Below are positions 63,935 to 64,000 of a DNA stretch of 64,000 nucleotides, one piece after another. The position numbers were made by a program, and so were the translations under genes. Position 1 is the stretch's first letter. Every line of letters starts with the position of its first letter. Under the pieces are notes generated by a model. The model was not told the DNA's origin and did not search any database. It saw only the letters and a list, made by a program, of their open reading frames with translations. The stretch comes from Bradyrhizobium sp. B097 (GTDB lineage: Bacteria; Pseudomonadota; Alphaproteobacteria; Rhizobiales; Xanthobacteraceae), in the NCBI RefSeq assembly GCF_038957035.1, contig NZ_CP152412.1, positions 62,001 through 126,000 on the forward strand, written 5' to 3'.

Positions 63935-64000
63935 TCCTCCCCTGGAGGGGGAGGATCGGTTCGCATGAAGCGCAAACGCAATGCGAACCGAGGTGGGGTG
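63935..64000. repeat. Intergenic repeat cut by the window edge
   Basis: CTCATCCTCCCCTGGAGGGGGAGGATCGGTTCGCAT, then GCGAACCGAGGTGGGGTG at the edge, belongs to the CCTCCCC class of palindromes near protein-gene ends. Confidence 0.6.

Overview
The window looks like chromosomal DNA of an alphaproteobacterium close to Bradyrhizobium (Nitrobacteraceae). The evidence is high GC, dense coding, short rhizobial-type palindromic intergenic repeats, and gene orders typical of Rhizobiales: purH / heparinase II-III / rsmB / DUF1674; gpsA-tsaD // hemD-COG4223-hemY; YggT-DUF167-folD // ppa. No rRNA, CRISPR array, transposase or phage gene is visible. Species-level placement is inference.

Layout. 1-5 kb: 3'-truncated purH, a heparinase-like protein, rsmB and a small SDHAF4-like protein carrying a hexanucleotide repeat. 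5-9 kb: a secreted nuclease, an L,D-transpeptidase and acs. 9.5-14.4 kb: topoisomerase IB, EVE protein, exported alpha/beta hydrolase, and a LysR regulator divergent from a Tat-exported haloacid dehalogenase-like protein. 14.4-20.6 kb: gpsA-tsaD divergent from hemD-COG4223-hemY; hemC is not beside hemD. 20.7-25.9 kb is an accessory island after tRNA-Thr(CGT): a decayed copy of a membrane-protein gene, a lower-GC glycosyltransferase gene with three in-frame 91-residue repeats, the intact membrane-protein gene, and a carbonic-anhydrase-like ORF whose Cys-Asp-Arg active site is mutated. 26-35.8 kb: polysaccharide deacetylase, two Cys-rich secreted proteins, MFS exporter, exported hydrolase, cytochrome P450, class III cyclase and TerB. 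36-44.7 kb: SDR, glutamine amidotransferase, enoyl-CoA hydratase, tRNA-Ala(CGC), YggT-DUF167-folD, ppa, GNAT, and a DUF2269 / SDR-DoxX / DCC thioredoxin-like set.

44.7-51 kb: amine oxidase, typA, and a four-gene overlapping operon (Lgt-like protein, radical SAM protein resembling tetraether-lipid-synthase-type enzymes, two small paralogous membrane proteins) closed by a strong intrinsic terminator. This is my best candidate for an undescribed system, probably acting on membrane lipids. 51-64 kb: a Crp-type regulator, stand-alone receiver, putative lytic-transglycosylase-like protein facing an amidase, PhoD phosphatase, TAXI-TRAP binding protein, pterin dehydratase, YkvA-like protein, quinone oxidoreductase divergent from an SDR without the catalytic Tyr, an IalB-like protein, rlmN and a small membrane protein.

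Most of the window is housekeeping. The unusual content is the 20.7-25.9 kb island and the 48.3-50.9 kb operon. At least eight families of palindromic intergenic repeats are scattered between genes.
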